DNA of 5,714 nucleotides, taken from Thioalkalivibrio sp. (GTDB lineage Bacteria; Pseudomonadota; Gammaproteobacteria; Ectothiorhodospirales; Ectothiorhodospiraceae). Location: NCBI GenBank assembly GCA_003563455.1, contig PWRV01000196.1, positions 1 to 5,714 on the forward strand, read 5' to 3'. A program made the position numbers and the translations under genes. The notes below the pieces were generated by a model. That model was given only the letters and a program-made list of their open reading frames with translations. It did no database searches and was not told the origin of the DNA. This document shows, in pieces, positions 5,281 to 5,714 of this stretch; position 1 is the first letter of the stretch; every line of letters starts with the position of its first letter.

Positions 5281-5714
5281 ATGAACACGACAACCGCCCG
5301 CAAACCCCGCCGCTGGTGGCGGTGGGGACTCGAAATCGCGCTGATCGTCGCCGTGGTGCTGCTGGCACGCGCCTGGCTCGCACGCGACCTTGCGCAGGGA
5401 CCCGCGCCGGAGTTTCAGGCCCTGCTGCTGGACGGCAGCCCGGTCACGCTCACGGAGTTCGCGGATCGACCGATGCTGCTGCATTTCTGGGCCACCTGGT
5501 GTCCGATCTGCCGGCTGGAAGAGGGCGAGATCATGCGCCTGAGCCGCAACCACCCGGTCTTGACCGTCGCGATGCAATCCGGCAGCGCCGCCGAAGTGGA
5601 CGCCCACCTGACCGAGCGTGAACGGGAACTCGCCGTGGTCAACGACCCGGACGGCGCCCTCGCCCAGCGCTACGGCGTGCGCGCCGTCCCCAGCACCTTC
5701 ATCATCGACCGGGA
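5281..5714 (+). CDS. Membrane-anchored thiol-disulfide oxidoreductase, TlpA/ScsD-like (partial)
   Basis: The first 144 codons are present and the gene leaves the right edge. A basic N-terminus (RKPRRWWRW, 7-15) is followed by one membrane segment at about 16-33, which should place the thioredoxin domain in the periplasm. The domain shows HFWATWCPICRLE (68-80) with the redox pair C74/C77, then HPVLTVAMQSG (91-101), NDPDGALAQRYGV (121-133) and the cis-proline loop VPSTFIID (136-143). The WCPIC and AMQSG wording suits ScsD/MtbDsbE-type protein disulfide oxidoreductases better than CcmG. The start is ATG 5281; the best purine stretch (GAGG, 5262-5265) is 15 bases away, too far for a normal ribosome site. 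No scsB, scsC or dsbD is visible. It may reduce or oxidise periplasmic disulfides; the direction is undetermined. Confidence 0.88.
   Translation, partial: MNTTTARKPRRWWRWGLEIALIVAVVLLARAWLARDLAQGPAPEFQALLLDGSPVTLTEFADRPMLLHFWATWCPICRLEEGEIMRLSRNHPVLTVAMQSGSAAEVDAHLTERERELAVVNDPDGALAQRYGVRAVPSTFIIDR

Noticed and set aside
4546..5607. 353-codon minus-strand frame across the LRV gene and repeat copy 2
   Set aside because: It is antisense to the LRV-like and ScsD-like genes, both of which have recognisable repeats or motifs, and its own translation shows none.

Overview
The window is GC-rich (about two thirds G+C by eye) with compact genes. The E. coli-type ferredoxin-NADP reductase, the NadA with a CxxCxxC tail and an ScsD-like periplasmic thioredoxin suggest a gammaproteobacterium. 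A chemolithotrophic or Ectothiorhodospiraceae-like lineage is my guess; nothing in the window proves it.

Layout from left to right. A minus-strand ferredoxin/flavodoxin-NADP+ reductase (fpr, 3' part outside the window) is divergent from a plus-strand peroxiredoxin-like thioredoxin-fold protein; the two share a 117-base intergenic region with a TATAAT-like patch. Downstream of the redoxin is an unrecognised 178-residue protein with two CxxC pairs. Next comes an orphan ParA-family ATPase with a TTG start, preceded by a TACAAT -10 candidate and a perfect inverted repeat in its leader. ParA converges on a minus-strand pair, nadA (quinolinate synthase, NAD biosynthesis) followed by a 117-residue protein that looks like a low-molecular-weight phosphatase without its catalytic loop. 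The space between the converging genes holds a cluster of REP-like hairpins.

The right third is the most unusual part. A 150-bp element with five successive hairpins occurs twice as a direct repeat, exactly 689 bp apart and without any indel. The copies bracket a 146-residue leucine-rich-repeat-variant-like protein built of 26-residue units, whose stop codon lies inside the first bases of the second copy. The second copy runs to within 46 bp of a membrane-anchored TlpA/ScsD-type disulfide oxidoreductase that leaves the window.

Functionally the window is mainly housekeeping: redox (Fpr, redoxin, ScsD-like) and NAD supply (NadA). I see no complete defence, CRISPR, prophage or transposase module. 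The candidates for something undescribed are the paired multi-hairpin element with its LRV gene, the leader palindrome of the orphan parA, and the phosphatase-like gene behind nadA.
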